From positions 1-58,638 of the forward strand of contig NZ_LTAQ01000016.1 of NCBI RefSeq assembly GCF_001590835.1: 58,638 bases of DNA, in the 5' to 3' direction. Shown here in pieces: positions 1 through 11,641 of the stretch (position 1 is its first letter; each line of letters opens with the position of its first letter). The position numbers and the translations under genes were made by a program. A model generated the notes under the pieces. The model ran no database searches. It had not been told where the DNA came from and saw only the letters and a program-made list of their open reading frames with translations. Origin of the DNA: Bacillus gaemokensis (GTDB taxonomy: Bacteria > Bacillota > Bacilli > Bacillales > Bacillaceae_G).

Positions 1-47
1 GATGGTAGTTGGGACCTTGTCCCTGTGAGAGTAGGACGTCGCCAAGC
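1..47 (+). rRNA. rrf: 5S ribosomal RNA, 3' end (partial)
   Basis: The window opens inside a 5S rRNA. The bases match the conserved 3' half of Bacillus 5S rRNA, including the segment reading GTAGGACGTCGCCAAGC at its end, and a terminator follows directly. The 5' part lies outside the window. It marks the end of an upstream rRNA operon on the same strand. Confidence 0.93.
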
Positions 48-52
48 AATCT

Positions 53-84
53 AAGCACGAGTCAATGGACTCGTGCTTTTTTTG
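53..84 (+). terminator. Terminator of the upstream rRNA operon
   Basis: AGCACGAGTC (54-63) pairs with GACTCGTGCT (68-77) around a four-base loop and runs into seven T. This is a strong intrinsic terminator right after the 5S rRNA. Confidence 0.93.
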
Positions 85-214
85 TATATATTTTTATTTA
101 ATAGTAATGAACTTAAATTAGAAACATATGAGAAGAATGGTCCCCTTGTATAAAACGTAAATCATGTGATTAAATAACCGAAATTTTGGCTAGTATAGTG
201 AAGAAGCAAAAGAG

Positions 215-242
215 TTGCAAATTTCTTTAATACGTATATAAT
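215..242 (+). promoter_or_regulatory. Sigma-A promoter of the ctsR operon
   Basis: TTGCAA (215-220) and TATAAT (237-242) are separated by 16 bases. The CtsR operator begins four bases after the -10 box, so bound CtsR would cover the transcription start. I saw no convincing sigma-B promoter here. Confidence 0.8.
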
Positions 243-245
243 TAA

Positions 246-262
246 AGTCAAAGATAGTCAAA
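246..262 (+). promoter_or_regulatory. CtsR operator (tandem heptamer)
   Basis: Two direct AGTCAAA heptamers are separated by GAT. This fits the established CtsR consensus (RGTCAAA-NAN-RGTCAAA) perfectly. Its position just after the -10 box and before ctsR indicates autorepression of the clpC operon, relieved on heat or protein stress when McsB and ClpC act on CtsR. Confidence 0.95.
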
Positions 263-283
263 GTCAATAAAGGTGGCGGATAA

Positions 284-745
284 ATGAGAAATATATCTGA
301 TATCATTGAGCAATATCTAAAGCAAGTTATTGACTTAAGCAATAATAATGTGATTGAGATTAAGAGAAATGAGATTGCGGATCAATTTGATTGTGTTCCG
401 TCTCAAATTAATTATGTAATCAATACCCGCTTTACGCTAGAAAGAGGATTTGTAGTTGAAAGCAAACGAGGTGGAGGAGGTTACATTCGCATTATCAAAG
501 TCAAATTGCATGACGATATAGACATTATTGATCAAATGCTTCATATGATTGAGCATAGCATTGCGCAAGGAAATGCAGAAAGTATGATTATACGCTTAAT
601 AGAGGAGGATATTGTTACACATCGGGAAGCAAAACTTATGTTAAGTGTATTAGATCGTTCAGTATTATTAATGGATTTACCTTCTCGAGATGAACTTAGG
701 GCTCGAATATTATGCGCAATGTTAAGAACACTGAAATATAACTAA
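284..745 (+). CDS. ctsR: Class III stress-gene repressor CtsR
   Basis: CtsR represses clpC, clpP and related protease genes until heat or thiol stress. The protein has the usual length (153 aa), an N-terminal winged helix-turn-helix (about residues 20-70) and the glycine-rich wing KRGGGGYIRI at 61-70 that senses heat and inserts into the DNA minor groove in characterised homologues. The C-terminal helical half is the dimerisation and McsB/ClpC-contact region of the family. It is the first gene of ctsR-mcsA-mcsB-clpC and has its own operator upstream. The ATG is preceded by AAAGGTGG, a good ribosome-binding site. Confidence 0.97.
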   Translation: MRNISDIIEQYLKQVIDLSNNNVIEIKRNEIADQFDCVPSQINYVINTRFTLERGFVVESKRGGGGYIRIIKVKLHDDIDIIDQMLHMIEHSIAQGNAESMIIRLIEEDIVTHREAKLMLSVLDRSVLLMDLPSRDELRARILCAMLRTLKYN

Positions 746-911
746 ATACAGCTTTTGTTAAGAAATGTTTTTGATGGCAATGCATTTCATATTGGTTTTT
801 TTACAAATAACATGTACTTTTGTCAAACAGATTAAATGAAGAGAACAATCTAATTACGTATGAAAAGTATCATGAGATAAATCGTTCCTGTTGCAAAGGT
901 GGGGATAGAAG

Positions 912-1460
912 ATGACTTGTCAAAACTGTAATATGAGACCAGCAGCTTTACATTATACAAAAGTAATAAATGGGAAAAAGACGGAAGTTCATCTTTGCGA
1001 GCAATGTGCTGAACAAAGTGGCTATACGTCTTTCTTTCAATCATCGCAATCTAGTTTTTCCTTCCATGACTTATTAGCAGGATTGCTACATGGGGAACCA
1101 GCCATGTTTAAACAACAAGAGAATCATTTTACAAATACAAAAGTGCTGCAATGTCCGACTTGTAATATGACATATGAAAAATTTACGAAGTTGGGGCGCT
1201 TTGGATGTTCCTCTTGCTATGAGACATTTAAAGAGCAAATAAATCTGATGCTGAAGCGTCTTCATGGTGGTCATACACATCATTGTGGAAAAATTCCGGA
1301 ACGTATGGGAGGAAATATTCACTTAAAGAAAGAATTAGATGAACTAAAACTAAATTTAAAGCAATGTGTGCAGAAAGAAGAATTTGAAAAAGCGGCCCAA
1401 CTTCGTGATCAAATTCGAAGTATCGAAAATCAGCTTAGTGAGCATAGAGAGGGGGAATAA
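912..1460 (+). CDS. mcsA: Zinc-finger activator of McsB, McsA
   Basis: McsA activates the arginine kinase McsB and acts as a thiol and heavy-metal sensor in the CtsR circuit. Four CxxC pairs are visible (C3/C6, C29/C32, C81/C84, C99/C102), consistent with two zinc-binding modules. The C-terminus (about 136-171) is a UVR-type helical hairpin, a domain also present in ClpC. The start is supported by AAGGTGGGG eight to nine bases upstream. A 166-base gap separates it from ctsR; it holds one isolated GTCAAA half-site but no second operator. The stop lies four bases before mcsB. Confidence 0.95.
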   Translation: MTCQNCNMRPAALHYTKVINGKKTEVHLCEQCAEQSGYTSFFQSSQSSFSFHDLLAGLLHGEPAMFKQQENHFTNTKVLQCPTCNMTYEKFTKLGRFGCSSCYETFKEQINLMLKRLHGGHTHHCGKIPERMGGNIHLKKELDELKLNLKQCVQKEEFEKAAQLRDQIRSIENQLSEHREGE

Positions 1461-1464
1461 TTCT

Positions 1465-2529
1465 ATGTCACTGGATCGTATTATGAATGAAGCAATCAGT
1501 CCATGGATGAGGGGGGATGGCCCTGATTCTGATATTGTTTTAAGTAGTCGTATTCGTTTGGCTCGTAATTTAAAAGATTATCATTTCCCTACTATGTATA
1601 CAGATGAAGAAGCTAAGCGGATTATTCAATTATTTCAACAGAAGTTTGCAAATGAAAGAGAAAAACTTCCTGAAGGTCTTGAACTATTAAAAATGAATGA
1701 ACTAAAGCCACTTCAGCGAAGGGTCTTAGTAGAAAAACATTTAATTAGTCCTAATCTTGCAGGAACAGAATACGGTGCTTGTCTATTATCAAGAAGCGAA
1801 CATATAAGTGTCATGCTTAATGAGGAAGATCATGTGCGAATTCAATGTTTATTCTCAGGATTGCAATTATCAGAAGCTCTTCAAAGTGCAAATCAAATAG
1901 ATAATTTGATTGAAGAAGTGATTGAATATGCGTTTGATGAATCGCTTGGCTATATTACCAGCTGTCCTACAAATGTGGGGACAGGATTACGAGCTTCTGT
2001 CATGATTCACTTGCCAGCACTTGTGTTGACCAAGCGAATAAACCGTATTATACAAGCAATTCAACAATTAGGCTTGGTAGTAAGAGGAATATACGGTGAA
2101 GGTAGCGAAGCGTTAGGTAATATATTTCAAGTTTCTAACCAAATGACATTAGGAAAGTCAGAAGAAGATATTATAGCAGATTTAAAGAGTGTTGTTCAGC
2201 AGTTGATACAGCAAGAAAAATTAGCTAGAGAATTAATTATAAAAAATTCAAGTATTGAACTTGAAGACCGGGTATATCGCTCTTATGGTGTACTCGCTAA
2301 TAGTCGTTTAATTCAATCGGCAGAGGCAGCTACTTGCCTGTCTGATGTACGACTTGGGATTGATCTTGGTTATATAAAAAATATATCAAGAAATATTTTA
2401 ACAGAGTTAATGGTACTTACTCAGCCTGGAATTTTACAGCAATATGCTGGTGGTCCTTTGGGACCAGAAGAAAGGGATTATCGGAGGGCAACATTAATCC
2501 GTGAACGATTACGAATTGAACAAAATTGA
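1465..2529 (+). CDS. mcsB: Protein-arginine kinase McsB
   Basis: McsB phosphorylates arginines on CtsR and on damaged proteins, which marks them for ClpCP. The 354-aa product is a phosphagen (guanidino) kinase-like domain: nucleotide-binding SSRIRLARN at 27-35, the NEEDH segment at 119-123 and CPTNVGTG at 167-174 with the conserved cysteine C167. I chose the ATG four bases after mcsA because it gives the family's usual N-terminus ([10 protein letters not shown]) and has AGAGGGGG upstream; the frame stays open further 5' inside mcsA, but that extension has no homology to the family. Confidence 0.96.
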   Translation: MSLDRIMNEAISPWMRGDGPDSDIVLSSRIRLARNLKDYHFPTMYTDEEAKRIIQLFQQKFANEREKLPEGLELLKMNELKPLQRRVLVEKHLISPNLAGTEYGACLLSRSEHISVMLNEEDHVRIQCLFSGLQLSEALQSANQIDNLIEEVIEYAFDESLGYITSCPTNVGTGLRASVMIHLPALVLTKRINRIIQAIQQLGLVVRGIYGEGSEALGNIFQVSNQMTLGKSEEDIIADLKSVVQQLIQQEKLARELIIKNSSIELEDRVYRSYGVLANSRLIQSAEAATCLSDVRLGIDLGYIKNISRNILTELMVLTQPGILQQYAGGPLGPEERDYRRATLIRERLRIEQN

Positions 2530-2551
2530 GCGCAAGTAGGAGGCGATTTCT

Positions 2552-4987
2552 ATGATGTTTGGAAGATTTACAGAACGAGCACAGAAAGTATTAGCTTTAT
2601 CTCAAGAAGAGGCAATTCGCATTGGACATAATAATATCGGGACAGAACATATTTTACTGGGTCTTGTACGTGAAGGTGAAGGAATTGCAGCTAAAGCACT
2701 AATTGCTCTTGGATTAAGCCCAGAGAAGGTACAAAAGGAAGTAGAAGGATTAATTGGGCGTGGAACAGAGGCATCTCAAACAGTTCATTATACACCACGT
2801 GCAAAAAAAGTAATTGAGTTATCCATGGATGAGGCGCGTAAGCTGGGCCATTCTTATGTAGGAACAGAGCATGTTTTACTAGGATTGATTCGCGAAGGTG
2901 AAGGTGTAGCAGCGCGTGTGTTAAATAACTTAGGTGTAAGTTTAAATAAAGCAAGACAACAAGTGTTGCAGCTTCTTGGAAGTAATGAAGCTACATCGGG
3001 GCATCAAGGTGGGGCTTCAGCAAATGCAAATACACCAACACTTGATAGTTTAGCCCGTGATTTGACAGTTGTTGCACGTGAAGGTCGATTAGACCCGGTT
3101 ATTGGGCGTAGTAAAGAAATTCAGCGTGTTATTGAAGTGCTGAGCCGTAGGACGAAGAATAACCCTGTATTGATTGGAGAACCTGGTGTAGGTAAAACAG
3201 CAATTGCAGAAGGTCTAGCACAGCAAATTGTAAATAATGAAGTTCCGGAAACCTTACGTGATAAGCGCGTTATGACATTAGATATGGGTACTGTTGTTGC
3301 TGGTACGAAGTATCGTGGTGAATTTGAGGATCGCTTAAAGAAAGTGATGGATGAAATTCGCCAAGCAGGTAATATCATTCTATTTATTGATGAACTTCAT
3401 ACACTAATTGGTGCTGGTGGCGCGGAAGGGGCAATTGACGCATCCAATATTTTGAAACCATCTTTAGCACGTGGTGAATTACAATGTATTGGGGCTACAA
3501 CCCTGGATGAGTATCGTAAATATATTGAAAAAGATGCAGCGTTAGAGAGACGTTTCCAACCAATTCATGTGGACGAACCAAGTTTAGAAGAATCGATTCA
3601 AATTTTAAAAGGGTTGCGTGATCGTTATGAGGCACATCACCGTGTATCTATTACAGATGATGCGATTGATGCATCTGTAAAACTTTCAGATCGCTATATT
3701 ACGGATCGTTTCTTACCTGATAAAGCAATTGATTTAATTGATGAAGCTGCATCGAAAGTACGTTTGCGTTCGTATACAACGCCGCCAAATTTAAAAGAAC
3801 TTGAAGTGAAGCTGGAAGAGATTCGAAAAGAAAAAGATGCAGCTGTACAGAGCCAAGAGTTTGAAAAGGCAGCGTCCTTACGAGATATGGAACAACGTTT
3901 ACGTGAAAAATTAGAAGATACAAAACGCCAATGGAAAGAGCAGCAAGGAAAAGAGAATTCAGAAGTAACAGTAGAAGATATTGCAAATGTTGTTTCTACA
4001 TGGACGCGTATTCCAGTTTCTAAGCTCGCACAAACAGAAACAGATAAATTGTTAAACCTAGAATCTATTCTGCATAATCGTGTAATTGGTCAAGATGAAG
4101 CGGTTGTTGCGGTAGCAAAAGCGGTACGTCGTGCGCGGGCAGGTTTAAAAGACCCGAAACGTCCAATTGGTTCATTTATTTTCTTAGGGCCAACTGGTGT
4201 AGGTAAAACTGAGCTAGCACGTGCGCTGGCGGAATCTATGTTCGGTGATGAGGATGCGATGATTCGAATTGACATGTCTGAGTATATGGAGAAACATTCT
4301 ACTTCTCGTTTAGTTGGGTCTCCTCCAGGATATGTTGGATATGAAGAGGGTGGACAACTGACGGAAAAGGTTCGTCGTAAGCCATACTCTGTTGTTCTAT
4401 TAGATGAGGTAGAAAAAGCACATCCAGATGTATTTAACATTTTACTGCAAGTGCTAGAGGATGGACGTTTAACGGATTCTAAAGGGCGCACAGTTGATTT
4501 CCGTAATACAATCGTTATTATGACTTCTAACGTTGGTGCGGAAGCGTTGAAACGCAATAAATATCTTGGCTTTAACGTACAGGATGAGAGCCGTGATTAT
4601 TCGGATATGAAGGGTAAAGTAATGGATGAATTGAAAAAGTCATTTCGTCCAGAGTTCTTGAACCGTATTGATGAGATTATTGTGTTCCATATGCTTGAGA
4701 AAAAACATATTCAAGAAATTGTAACGCTTATGGTTAATCAATTAGTGAAACGATTAAAAGAGCAAGAGATTGAATTGAAATTAACAAGTGCGGCGATTGA
4801 AGCGATTGCGGATAAGGGATTTGACCGTGAATATGGTGCTCGTCCTCTCCGTCGTGCAATCCAAAAACACGTGGAAGACCGACTGTCAGAAGAGCTTCTA
4901 AAAGGGGCGATTGAGAAAGGTCAAAAAGTTGTCTTTGATGTAGAAGGAGAATCATTTGTCATTCGCAGTGCAGAAAAGGTAAAATAA
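2552..4987 (+). CDS. clpC: AAA+ unfoldase ClpC
   Basis: ClpC is the Hsp100 unfoldase that feeds ClpP, here also the reader of McsB arginine phosphorylation. The 811-aa chain shows two N-terminal Clp repeats (about 1-145), a first AAA+ module with Walker A GEPGVGKT near residue 209, a UVR middle domain (about 420-455) that binds the adaptors MecA and McsB, and a second AAA+ module with GPTGVGKT near 546. AGGAGG precedes two adjacent ATG codons; I kept the first. It ends the operon, with an intrinsic terminator 13 bases after the stop. Confidence 0.98.
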   Translation: MMFGRFTERAQKVLALSQEEAIRIGHNNIGTEHILLGLVREGEGIAAKALIALGLSPEKVQKEVEGLIGRGTEASQTVHYTPRAKKVIELSMDEARKLGHSYVGTEHVLLGLIREGEGVAARVLNNLGVSLNKARQQVLQLLGSNEATSGHQGGASANANTPTLDSLARDLTVVAREGRLDPVIGRSKEIQRVIEVLSRRTKNNPVLIGEPGVGKTAIAEGLAQQIVNNEVPETLRDKRVMTLDMGTVVAGTKYRGEFEDRLKKVMDEIRQAGNIILFIDELHTLIGAGGAEGAIDASNILKPSLARGELQCIGATTLDEYRKYIEKDAALERRFQPIHVDEPSLEESIQILKGLRDRYEAHHRVSITDDAIDASVKLSDRYITDRFLPDKAIDLIDEAASKVRLRSYTTPPNLKELEVKLEEIRKEKDAAVQSQEFEKAASLRDMEQRLREKLEDTKRQWKEQQGKENSEVTVEDIANVVSTWTRIPVSKLAQTETDKLLNLESILHNRVIGQDEAVVAVAKAVRRARAGLKDPKRPIGSFIFLGPTGVGKTELARALAESMFGDEDAMIRIDMSEYMEKHSTSRLVGSPPGYVGYEEGGQLTEKVRRKPYSVVLLDEVEKAHPDVFNILLQVLEDGRLTDSKGRTVDFRNTIVIMTSNVGAEALKRNKYLGFNVQDESRDYSDMKGKVMDELKKSFRPEFLNRIDEIIVFHMLEKKHIQEIVTLMVNQLVKRLKEQEIELKLTSAAIEAIADKGFDREYGARPLRRAIQKHVEDRLSEELLKGAIEKGQKVVFDVEGESFVIRSAEKVK

Positions 4988-5000
4988 GTATAGACAAACG

Positions 5001-5030
5001 AAGAGGGCTACGTGAGAGCCCTCTTTCTTG
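5001..5030 (+). terminator. Terminator after clpC
   Basis: AAGAGGGCT (5001-5009) pairs with AGCCCTCTT (5017-5025) around a seven-base loop, followed by TTTCTTG. The U tract is imperfect, so readthrough into radA is likely. Confidence 0.75.
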
Positions 5031-5083
5031 TATGAAAAGGATATTATGTTTACATATGAAAGTGAAGTGAAGTATAAAACAAG

Positions 5084-6460
5084 ATGGCTAAAAAGAAAAC
5101 GAAATTCACATGTCAAGAATGTGGTTATCAGTCACCAAAATATATGGGAAAATGTCCTGGATGCGGGCAATGGAATACGCTTATTGAAGAGATGGAACCA
5201 GTTGTATCTTCAAGACGTATCAACTATGCGAATGCGATTCAAACGGAAGTGACGAAACCGCGACGTCTTACAGAAGTAGAAACAAAGTCAGAGGCACGGA
5301 TTGAAACGAAATTCCAAGAATTTAATCGTGTACTTGGTGGAGGGATTGTTGATGGCTCCCTTGTGCTTATTGGGGGAGACCCTGGAATTGGAAAATCGAC
5401 ATTACTACTACAAATATCATCACAATTAGCAGAGTCTTCGTATGATGTATTGTACATATCCGGCGAGGAATCAGCAAAGCAAATTAAACTTCGCGCAGAT
5501 CGTCTGCATGTAAAAGGGAGCAATTTATTTGTTGTTTCGGAAACAGATTTACAGCGAATTGCATCACATATTGAGGAAATGAACCCTTCCTTTGTTGTTA
5601 TTGATTCCATACAAACAATCCATTTACCAGAAGTAACTTCAGCACCAGGAAGTGTAGCACAAGTACGTGAATGTACAGCAGAACTGATGAAGCTTGCAAA
5701 AACGAAAGGGATTCCAATTTTTATCGTAGGGCATGTGACGAAAGAGGGGGCAATTGCGGGACCGCGTATGTTAGAACATATGGTCGATGCAGTTCTTTAT
5801 TTCGAAGGAGATCGTCACCATACATACCGTATTTTACGAGCAGTAAAAAATCGCTTTGGCTCCACGAATGAAATGGGTATTTTTGAAATGAAGGAGCTGG
5901 GTCTTGCAGAAGTGTTGAATCCTTCGGAGATTTTCCTAGAGGAAAGACCTGTTGGGGTTGCTGGTTCCACAGTTGTTGCTTCTATGGAAGGAACAAGACC
6001 CGTTTTAGTAGAAATACAAGCATTAATTTCTCCTACTAGTTTTGGAAACCCACGAAGAATGGCCACAGGTATTGATCATAATCGTGTATCTCTTATTATG
6101 GCAGTGCTAGAAAAAAGGACCGGTTTATTATTACAAAATCAAGACGCTTATTTAAAGGTTGCTGGTGGCCTAAAGTTAGATGAACCGGCAATTGATTTGG
6201 CAGTTGCTTTAAGTATCGCCTCAAGTTTCAGGGATAAATCAACGGCACCAACTGATGCGGTGATAGGAGAAGTGGGATTAACTGGAGAAGTAAGAAGGGT
6301 ATCGAGAATTGAACAACGTGTACAAGAAGCAGCTAAATTAGGATTTCAACGTGCTATTATCCCACGTAAGAATTTAGGGGGATGGACAATTCCTGATGGG
6401 ATTGAAGTAGTTGGTGTTTCTAATTTAGGAGAGGCGCTTCGTTTGACATTAGGGGGCTAG
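5084..6460 (+). CDS. radA: DNA repair/recombination ATPase RadA
   Basis: RadA is a RecA-like helicase that drives branch migration of recombination intermediates. The sequence has the N-terminal zinc finger (C10/C13, C24/C27), the RecA core with Walker [11 protein letters not shown] at 97-106, the RadA-specific KNRFG motif near residue 255, and a C-terminal Lon-protease-like domain. Length (458 aa) is typical. The chosen ATG has only a weak purine-rich Shine-Dalgarno (GAAGTGAAG), odd for this region, but the zinc finger begins directly after it. disA follows after three bases, consistent with their known functional link. Confidence 0.96.
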   Translation: MAKKKTKFTCQECGYQSPKYMGKCPGCGQWNTLIEEMEPVVSSRRINYANAIQTEVTKPRRLTEVETKSEARIETKFQEFNRVLGGGIVDGSLVLIGGDPGIGKSTLLLQISSQLAESSYDVLYISGEESAKQIKLRADRLHVKGSNLFVVSETDLQRIASHIEEMNPSFVVIDSIQTIHLPEVTSAPGSVAQVRECTAELMKLAKTKGIPIFIVGHVTKEGAIAGPRMLEHMVDAVLYFEGDRHHTYRILRAVKNRFGSTNEMGIFEMKELGLAEVLNPSEIFLEERPVGVAGSTVVASMEGTRPVLVEIQALISPTSFGNPRRMATGIDHNRVSLIMAVLEKRTGLLLQNQDAYLKVAGGLKLDEPAIDLAVALSIASSFRDKSTAPTDAVIGEVGLTGEVRRVSRIEQRVQEAAKLGFQRAIIPRKNLGGWTIPDGIEVVGVSNLGEALRLTLGG

Positions 6461-6463
6461 GCT

Positions 6464-7537
6464 ATGGAAGAAAACAAGCAACGTGTCAAAAGTATAATTA
6501 ATATTTTACAGCTTGTTGCACCAGGGACACCACTGCGGGAAGGAATAGACAATGTACTTCGTGCACAAACCGGTGGTTTAATTGTTCTTGGTTATAGTGA
6601 ACAAATTAAAAGTATTGTTGATGGAGGATTCCACATTAATTGTGCATTCTCACCTGCGAGTTTATATGAATTAGCTAAAATGGACGGGGCACTTATTTTA
6701 AATGAGACCGGAAGTAAAATTTTAATTGCAAATGCACAGCTGGTTCCTGAGTCAGCTATTGATTCTATTGAAACCGGGATGCGCCATCGTACAGCAGAAC
6801 GTGTAGCAAAGCAAACGGGAAGTCTTGTTATTGCTATTTCACAAAGACGTAACGTAATTACGCTATATCAGGGGAATTTACGTTATACACTAAAGGACAT
6901 AGGTGTTATTTTAACAAAAGCAAATCAAGCTATTCAAACTTTAGAAAAATACAAGGCGGTATGGAATGATGGTATTACCAACTTGGGTATTCTAGAATTT
7001 GAGGAAGTTGTTACGATGTCTGAAGTGGTTCATGTCTTGCATAGCGTTGAGATGGTGCTACGCATTAAGAATGAGATTCTAAGCTACATCCATGAACTAG
7101 GGACGGAAGGTAGGCTTATTCGTTTACAGCTTACTGAGCTCTTGGCAGATTTGGAAGCTGAGGCAGCGCTATTAATTAAAGACTATTATCAAGAAAAGAC
7201 GCAGGATCACTATCAAATCCTAAAAAAATTACAGGAACTTGCAAATGCACAGCTATTAGAAGATAGTGATTTAGTTAAACTACTTGGTTATCCAGGACAA
7301 ACAAGCTTAGAGGAAAATGTTACACCGAGAGGATATCGGATTGCCAGCAAAATTTCTAGAGTGCCGCCCCTTATTATTGAAAATTTAATCAATAGATTTA
7401 AAACACTGCAAGGGGTTTGCCGTGCGACTATTAGTGAATTAGATGATGTAGAAGGAATTGGGGAAGTTCGAGCGAAAAAAATAAGAGAAGGTTTAAAACG
7501 AATTCAAGAGCATCTCTATATGAGTAGACACAATTAA
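6464..7537 (+). CDS. disA: Diadenylate cyclase and DNA-integrity scanning protein DisA
   Basis: DisA makes c-di-AMP from two ATP and scans DNA, pausing at branched structures; in Bacillus this can delay sporulation. The DAC domain carries the catalytic DGA at 74-76 and RHR at 107-109. A long helical linker and a C-terminal helix-hairpin-helix (about 320-350, [12 protein letters not shown]) for DNA junction binding follow. The ATG overlaps a GGGGGC ribosome-binding site three bases after radA, so the two genes should be co-translated from one mRNA; RadA is known to restrain DisA activity. Confidence 0.97.
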   Translation: MEENKQRVKSIINILQLVAPGTPLREGIDNVLRAQTGGLIVLGYSEQIKSIVDGGFHINCAFSPASLYELAKMDGALILNETGSKILIANAQLVPESAIDSIETGMRHRTAERVAKQTGSLVIAISQRRNVITLYQGNLRYTLKDIGVILTKANQAIQTLEKYKAVWNDGITNLGILEFEEVVTMSEVVHVLHSVEMVLRIKNEILSYIHELGTEGRLIRLQLTELLADLEAEAALLIKDYYQEKTQDHYQILKKLQELANAQLLEDSDLVKLLGYPGQTSLEENVTPRGYRIASKISRVPPLIIENLINRFKTLQGVCRATISELDDVEGIGEVRAKKIREGLKRIQEHLYMSRHN

Positions 7538-7698
7538 GAATATTACATTGATTCCACAATATAACGACACTATCACATTTTTGGTATATGATATGATATA
7601 TTGGTAAATAAAACAATTTATGAAAAAAACACATCCGCTTTTGCATTCGGCGTTTTGATTAGCAAAACAATGGTTAATAATGAGTAGGAGGTGGTTGG

Positions 7699-8805
7699 AT
7701 GTTAAAACGGATCGTACAGCTCTTCTTTTTAGTAATCGGAGGAGCATTAGGGATTTTCCTAATCCCAAAGGTTATTAATTTATTGAACATTGGTGCAATT
7801 CCATTACTTGAAGGATCATATGTTCGTGCGGTTATTGGTGCAATTATTTTATTCTTAACAACATTTTGGCTTGTAGATTATATTGTTCAGCTTATTAAAC
7901 ATATTGAAGAAGCCCTTGTAAAGGCGCCTGTAGCGGATGTTTTATTTGGTACGCTAGGATTAATCTCTGGCCTTATTGTTGCATATTTAATTTTGATACC
8001 AATTCGTGAAATTACAATTCAAGTCATTAGTACTGTGTTACAAATTTTCTTTACACTTCTACTCGGCTATTTAGGTTTCCAAGTAGGGTTTAAAAAGAGA
8101 AACGAATTGCTAGGATTATTTACATTACCACAACGTGGGGGTAAGAAGAAAAATAGTAATAGTGATAGTGAAGAGGCAGAAGCAGAGAAATCTTCTTCTC
8201 ATTGGAAAATTCTGGATACGAGTGTAATTATTGATGGACGTATTGCTGATATTTGCCAAACAAAGTTTCTAGAAGGAACAATTGTAATTCCACAATTTGT
8301 ATTAGAGGAATTACAACATATTGCTGATTCTTCGGATGCGCTAAAACGTAATCGAGGTCGCAGAGGACTGGATATTTTGAATCGTATTCAAAAAGAAATG
8401 CCGATTCCGGTAGAAATTTATGAAGGCGATTTCGAAGACATTCAAGAAGTGGATAGCAAGCTCGTGAAATTAGCAAAGATAACTGGTGGTACTGTTGTAA
8501 CAAACGACTTTAACTTAAATAAAGTTTCTGAGCTCCAAGGAGTAACGGTTTTAAATATTAATGATTTAGCCAATGCAATTAAACCAGTTGTACTTCCTGG
8601 TGAGGAATTAAGAGTTTATGTTGTTAAAGATGGAAAAGAGCAAAATCAAGGCGTTGCTTATTTAGATGACGGTACGATGATTGTAGTAGAAGATGGTAGG
8701 GAGTACGTTGGTTCACAACTAGATGTGCTTGTTACGAGTGTATTACAAACATCAGCTGGTCGCATGATTTTTGCCAAGCGTAAGCTGTTAGAAAAAGCAC
8801 TATAA
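7699..8805 (+). CDS. yacL: PIN-TRAM domain membrane protein YacL
   Basis: The first 120 residues contain four hydrophobic segments that read as transmembrane helices. A charged linker follows, then a PIN/PilT nuclease-like domain starting at about residue 176 ([10 protein letters not shown], with acidic metal-binding positions) and a C-terminal TRAM RNA-binding domain. This is the architecture of the conserved Bacillus YacL family. Its substrate is not known to me; a membrane-tethered RNase is the domain-based inference. GTAGGAGGTGG precedes the ATG. It sits between disA and the isoprenoid genes. Confidence 0.9.
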   Translation: MLKRIVQLFFLVIGGALGIFLIPKVINLLNIGAIPLLEGSYVRAVIGAIILFLTTFWLVDYIVQLIKHIEEALVKAPVADVLFGTLGLISGLIVAYLILIPIREITIQVISTVLQIFFTLLLGYLGFQVGFKKRNELLGLFTLPQRGGKKKNSNSDSEEAEAEKSSSHWKILDTSVIIDGRIADICQTKFLEGTIVIPQFVLEELQHIADSSDALKRNRGRRGLDILNRIQKEMPIPVEIYEGDFEDIQEVDSKLVKLAKITGGTVVTNDFNLNKVSELQGVTVLNINDLANAIKPVVLPGEELRVYVVKDGKEQNQGVAYLDDGTMIVVEDGREYVGSQLDVLVTSVLQTSAGRMIFAKRKLLEKAL

Positions 8806-8821
8806 GTAGAGGGTTATTAGC

Positions 8822-9502
8822 ATGTATACATTAATTATTCCGGCAGCCGGCCAAGGGAAACGAATGGGTGCTGGTAAAAATAAATTATTTTTACTTATTA
8901 ATGAAGTACCTATTATTGTGCATACATTACGTGCTTTCGAGAAAGATGAAGCATGTAGAAGCATTATTATGGCGATTAATGAAGAAGAACGTCCTTATTT
9001 TGAAGAGTTAATGAAGAAGTATCGTATTCAGAAAGACGTACGATTTATTCAAGGCGGGGCTGAAAGACAAGATAGTGTGTATAATGCACTTCAATATGTG
9101 AAACAAGTTAATTATGTTCTCGTGCATGATGGGGCACGACCATTTGTAACGAATGAAATGATCCATCATGTATTAACTGCAGCAAAGCAGAAAGGTGCCT
9201 CTATTTGTGCGGTACCTGTTAAGGATACAGTTAAGAAAGTAGAACAGAATATAGTTGTTGAAACAGTTGAACGTTCTCATCTGAGAGCAGTGCAAACACC
9301 GCAAGGGTTTTCTGTTCCACTTTTACTAGAAGCGCATAGGAGTGCAAAGCAAGGGTGTTTCCTTGGCACAGATGATGCAAGTCTTGTAGAGCGTATCGGG
9401 AAAGAAGTAGGTGTAGTAGAGGGTAGTTATTACAATATTAAAGTAACGACACCGGAAGATTTATTAATTGCTGAAAGTTTCTTGCGCGTACAGAAGAGAT
9501 AG
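8822..9502 (+). CDS. ispD: 2-C-methyl-D-erythritol 4-phosphate cytidylyltransferase IspD
   Basis: IspD transfers CMP to MEP, the third step of the MEP isoprenoid pathway. The N-terminal nucleotide-binding signature [14 protein letters not shown] (8-21) and the VHDGARPF segment near residue 105 are characteristic, as is the length of 226 aa. The ATG lies 16 bases after yacL behind TAGAGGG. A strong terminator hairpin separates it from ispF, although the two act in the same pathway. Confidence 0.96.
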   Translation: MYTLIIPAAGQGKRMGAGKNKLFLLINEVPIIVHTLRAFEKDEACRSIIMAINEEERPYFEELMKKYRIQKDVRFIQGGAERQDSVYNALQYVKQVNYVLVHDGARPFVTNEMIHHVLTAAKQKGASICAVPVKDTVKKVEQNIVVETVERSHLRAVQTPQGFSVPLLLEAHRSAKQGCFLGTDDASLVERIGKEVGVVEGSYYNIKVTTPEDLLIAESFLRVQKR

Positions 9503-9516
9503 TAGCAATGATATGC

Positions 9517-9556
9517 TATAAAGAAAAGCTCGGTCATTGCCGAGCTTTTCTTTATA
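9517..9556 (+). terminator. Long symmetric terminator after ispD
   Basis: A 17-bp stem (9517-9533 with 9540-9556) encloses a six-base loop; its GC-rich core is GCTCGG/CCGAGC and its outer part is A-rich on the left and T-rich on the right, so it could act on both strands. A TATAAT hexamer at 9567-9572 follows but has no convincing -35 box, so how ispF is transcribed is unclear. Confidence 0.85.
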
Positions 9557-9617
9557 GGTGCATAGATATAATATAGAATCATAAAGTTCAGTAGTTTAGC
9601 TTGAGGAGGATGTAAAC

Positions 9618-10094
9618 ATGTTTCGAATTGGACAAGGTTTTGATGTGCACGAATTTGCAGAAGGTAGACCATTAATCATCGGTGGGATTACGATTCCACA
9701 TGAAAAAGGATTGTTAGGTCATTCAGATGCAGATGTACTTTTACACACAATTGCTGACGCGTGTTTAGGGGCAATTGCTGCGGGTGACATAGGAAAACAT
9801 TTTCCAGATACAGATCCTGCCTTTAAGGATGCTGATTCCGCTATATTATTACAAAAAGTTTGGGAATTTGTACGTGAACAAGGATATGAATTAGGAAATT
9901 TAGATTGTACAATTATTGCACAGAAGCCAAAAATGGCACCTCATATTGAAAGTATGCGCAAGCGTATTAGTCAGTTGTTAGAAACGTCTACAGATAACAT
10001 TAATGTGAAGGCAACAACAACTGAAAAGTTAGGATTTACAGGTAGAGAAGAAGGGATCGCTTCTCAAGCAGTTGTTTTATTGCAGAAAAAATAA
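9618..10094 (+). CDS. ispF: 2-C-methyl-D-erythritol 2,4-cyclodiphosphate synthase IspF
   Basis: IspF cyclises CDP-ME 2-phosphate with release of CMP, the fifth MEP-pathway step. The metal-binding DxH motif is at D9/H11 (GQGFDVHEF), and the conserved [10 protein letters not shown] and [11 protein letters not shown] segments are present. Length (158 aa) is usual for the trimeric enzyme. GAGGAGG lies eight bases before the ATG. IspD and IspF are neighbours here but ispE is not in the window. Confidence 0.96.
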   Translation: MFRIGQGFDVHEFAEGRPLIIGGITIPHEKGLLGHSDADVLLHTIADACLGAIAAGDIGKHFPDTDPAFKDADSAILLQKVWEFVREQGYELGNLDCTIIAQKPKMAPHIESMRKRISQLLETSTDNINVKATTTEKLGFTGREEGIASQAVVLLQKK

Positions 10095-10183
10095 TGGTTT
10101 TTGATTTGCAAGATGGATAATCGTATTTTTTTGGTGTACAATTATAGAATGTGTTGACATTAAGAATGGAAGGTGTACCAATT

Positions 10184-11641
10184 ATGGAAAAGCAAGTGAG
10201 AGTGCGCTATGCGCCAAGTCCAACAGGACACTTACATATCGGAAATGCGCGTACGGCATTATTTAATTATTTATTTGCTCGTCATCAAGATGGCAAGTTT
10301 ATTATTCGTATTGAAGATACTGATGTAAAACGTAATGTTGCTGGTGGCGAAGAAAGTCAATTAAAATACTTGAAATGGCTCGGTATGGATTGGGATGAAG
10401 GTGTTGATGTTGGCGGTGAATATGGACCGTATCGTCAGACAGAACGTTTAGATATTTATAAAAAATTATATGAAGATTTACTAGAGCGCGGTTTAGCTTA
10501 TAAATGTTATATGACAGAAGAAGAGTTAGAAGCAGAGCGTGAAGGACAAATCTCTCGTGGTGAAACACCTCGTTATGCAGGTAACCACCGTGATTTAACA
10601 GAAGAACAAATGAAGCAATTTGAAGCGGAAGGGCGTATTCCAAGTATTCGTTTCCGTGTGCCAGCTGATCGCGATTATACATTTAAAGATATCGTGAAAG
10701 ATGAAGTTGCTTTCCACTCAAATGACTTTGGTGACTTCGTTATTGTGAAAAAGGATGGTATTCCAACTTATAACTTTGCGGTAGCGGTAGATGATCATTT
10801 AATGGAAATCACACATGTTCTTCGTGGTGATGATCATATTTCTAACACGCCAAAGCAAATGATGATTTATGAAGCATTTGGATGGAATATTCCACAATTT
10901 GGTCATATGACATTGATTGTAAATGAAAGCCGTAAAAAATTAAGTAAACGCGATGAATCTATTATTCAATTTATTGAACAATATCAAGCGCTTGGATATC
11001 TTCCAGAAGCAATCTTTAACTTTATCGCATTGCTAGGTTGGTCACCAGTAGGAGAAGAAGAAATCTTCTCTAAAGATGAGTTTATTGAAATGTTTGATGC
11101 AGCTCGTTTATCAAAATCACCTGCATTATTCGATTCTCAAAAACTAAAATGGATGAACAACCAATATATGAAAAAGCAAGATCTAGATGCTGTTGTTGCA
11201 TTAAGCTTACCGCATTTAGTGAAAGCTGGTCGTGTAAGTGAAAACTTAGGCGGAGAAGAACTGGCTTGGGTTCGTGATGTAATTGCTTTATATCATGATC
11301 AAATGAGCTTTGGAGCTGAAATTGTAGAGCTTTCTGAAATGTTCTTTAAAGACCATGTTGATCACGAAGAAGAAGGGCAAGAGGTATTAAAAGGTGAACA
11401 AGTACCTGAAGTACTTCGCGCATTTGCAGCAGAACTAGAAGCTTTAGAGGAAATGGAACCAGCAGCAATTAAAAAGGCGATTAAGACTGTTCAAAAAGAA
11501 ACAGGACATAAAGGTAAAAACTTATTTATGCCAATTCGCGTTGCAACTACTGGACAAACACACGGTCCAGAACTTCCTAACGCTATTGCACTTCTTGGAA
11601 AAGAAAAAGTTTTAAATCGTATTCGTAAAGTAATTGGTTAA
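10184..11641 (+). CDS. gltX: Glutamyl-tRNA synthetase GltX
   Basis: This class I synthetase charges tRNA-Glu and, in Bacillus, also tRNA-Gln for later amidation. The HIGH signature is at [10 protein letters not shown] (11-20) and the KMSKS-type loop reads KLSKRDES near residue 252. The reading frame is open upstream to 10151, but the ATG after GGAAGGTG gives the family's usual 485 aa and N-terminus, so I used it. The stop codon overlaps the -35 box of the cysES promoter, and no terminator separates it from the T-box. Confidence 0.96.
   Translation: MEKQVRVRYAPSPTGHLHIGNARTALFNYLFARHQDGKFIIRIEDTDVKRNVAGGEESQLKYLKWLGMDWDEGVDVGGEYGPYRQTERLDIYKKLYEDLLERGLAYKCYMTEEELEAEREGQISRGETPRYAGNHRDLTEEQMKQFEAEGRIPSIRFRVPADRDYTFKDIVKDEVAFHSNDFGDFVIVKKDGIPTYNFAVAVDDHLMEITHVLRGDDHISNTPKQMMIYEAFGWNIPQFGHMTLIVNESRKKLSKRDESIIQFIEQYQALGYLPEAIFNFIALLGWSPVGEEEIFSKDEFIEMFDAARLSKSPALFDSQKLKWMNNQYMKKQDLDAVVALSLPHLVKAGRVSENLGGEELAWVRDVIALYHDQMSFGAEIVELSEMFFKDHVDHEEEGQEVLKGEQVPEVLRAFAAELEALEEMEPAAIKKAIKTVQKETGHKGKNLFMPIRVATTGQTHGPELPNAIALLGKEKVLNRIRKVIG

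Noticed and set aside
824-833. Single GTCAAA half-site upstream of mcsA, considered as a second CtsR operator
   Set aside because: There is no partner heptamer at the required spacing.
4090-4557. 155-codon minus-strand frame inside clpC
   Set aside because: Antisense to the conserved second AAA+ domain; typical codon-bias shadow.
5028-5252. 74-codon plus-strand frame before and over the radA start
   Set aside because: Out of frame with radA, arginine/lysine-rich by frame shift, no ribosome-binding site.
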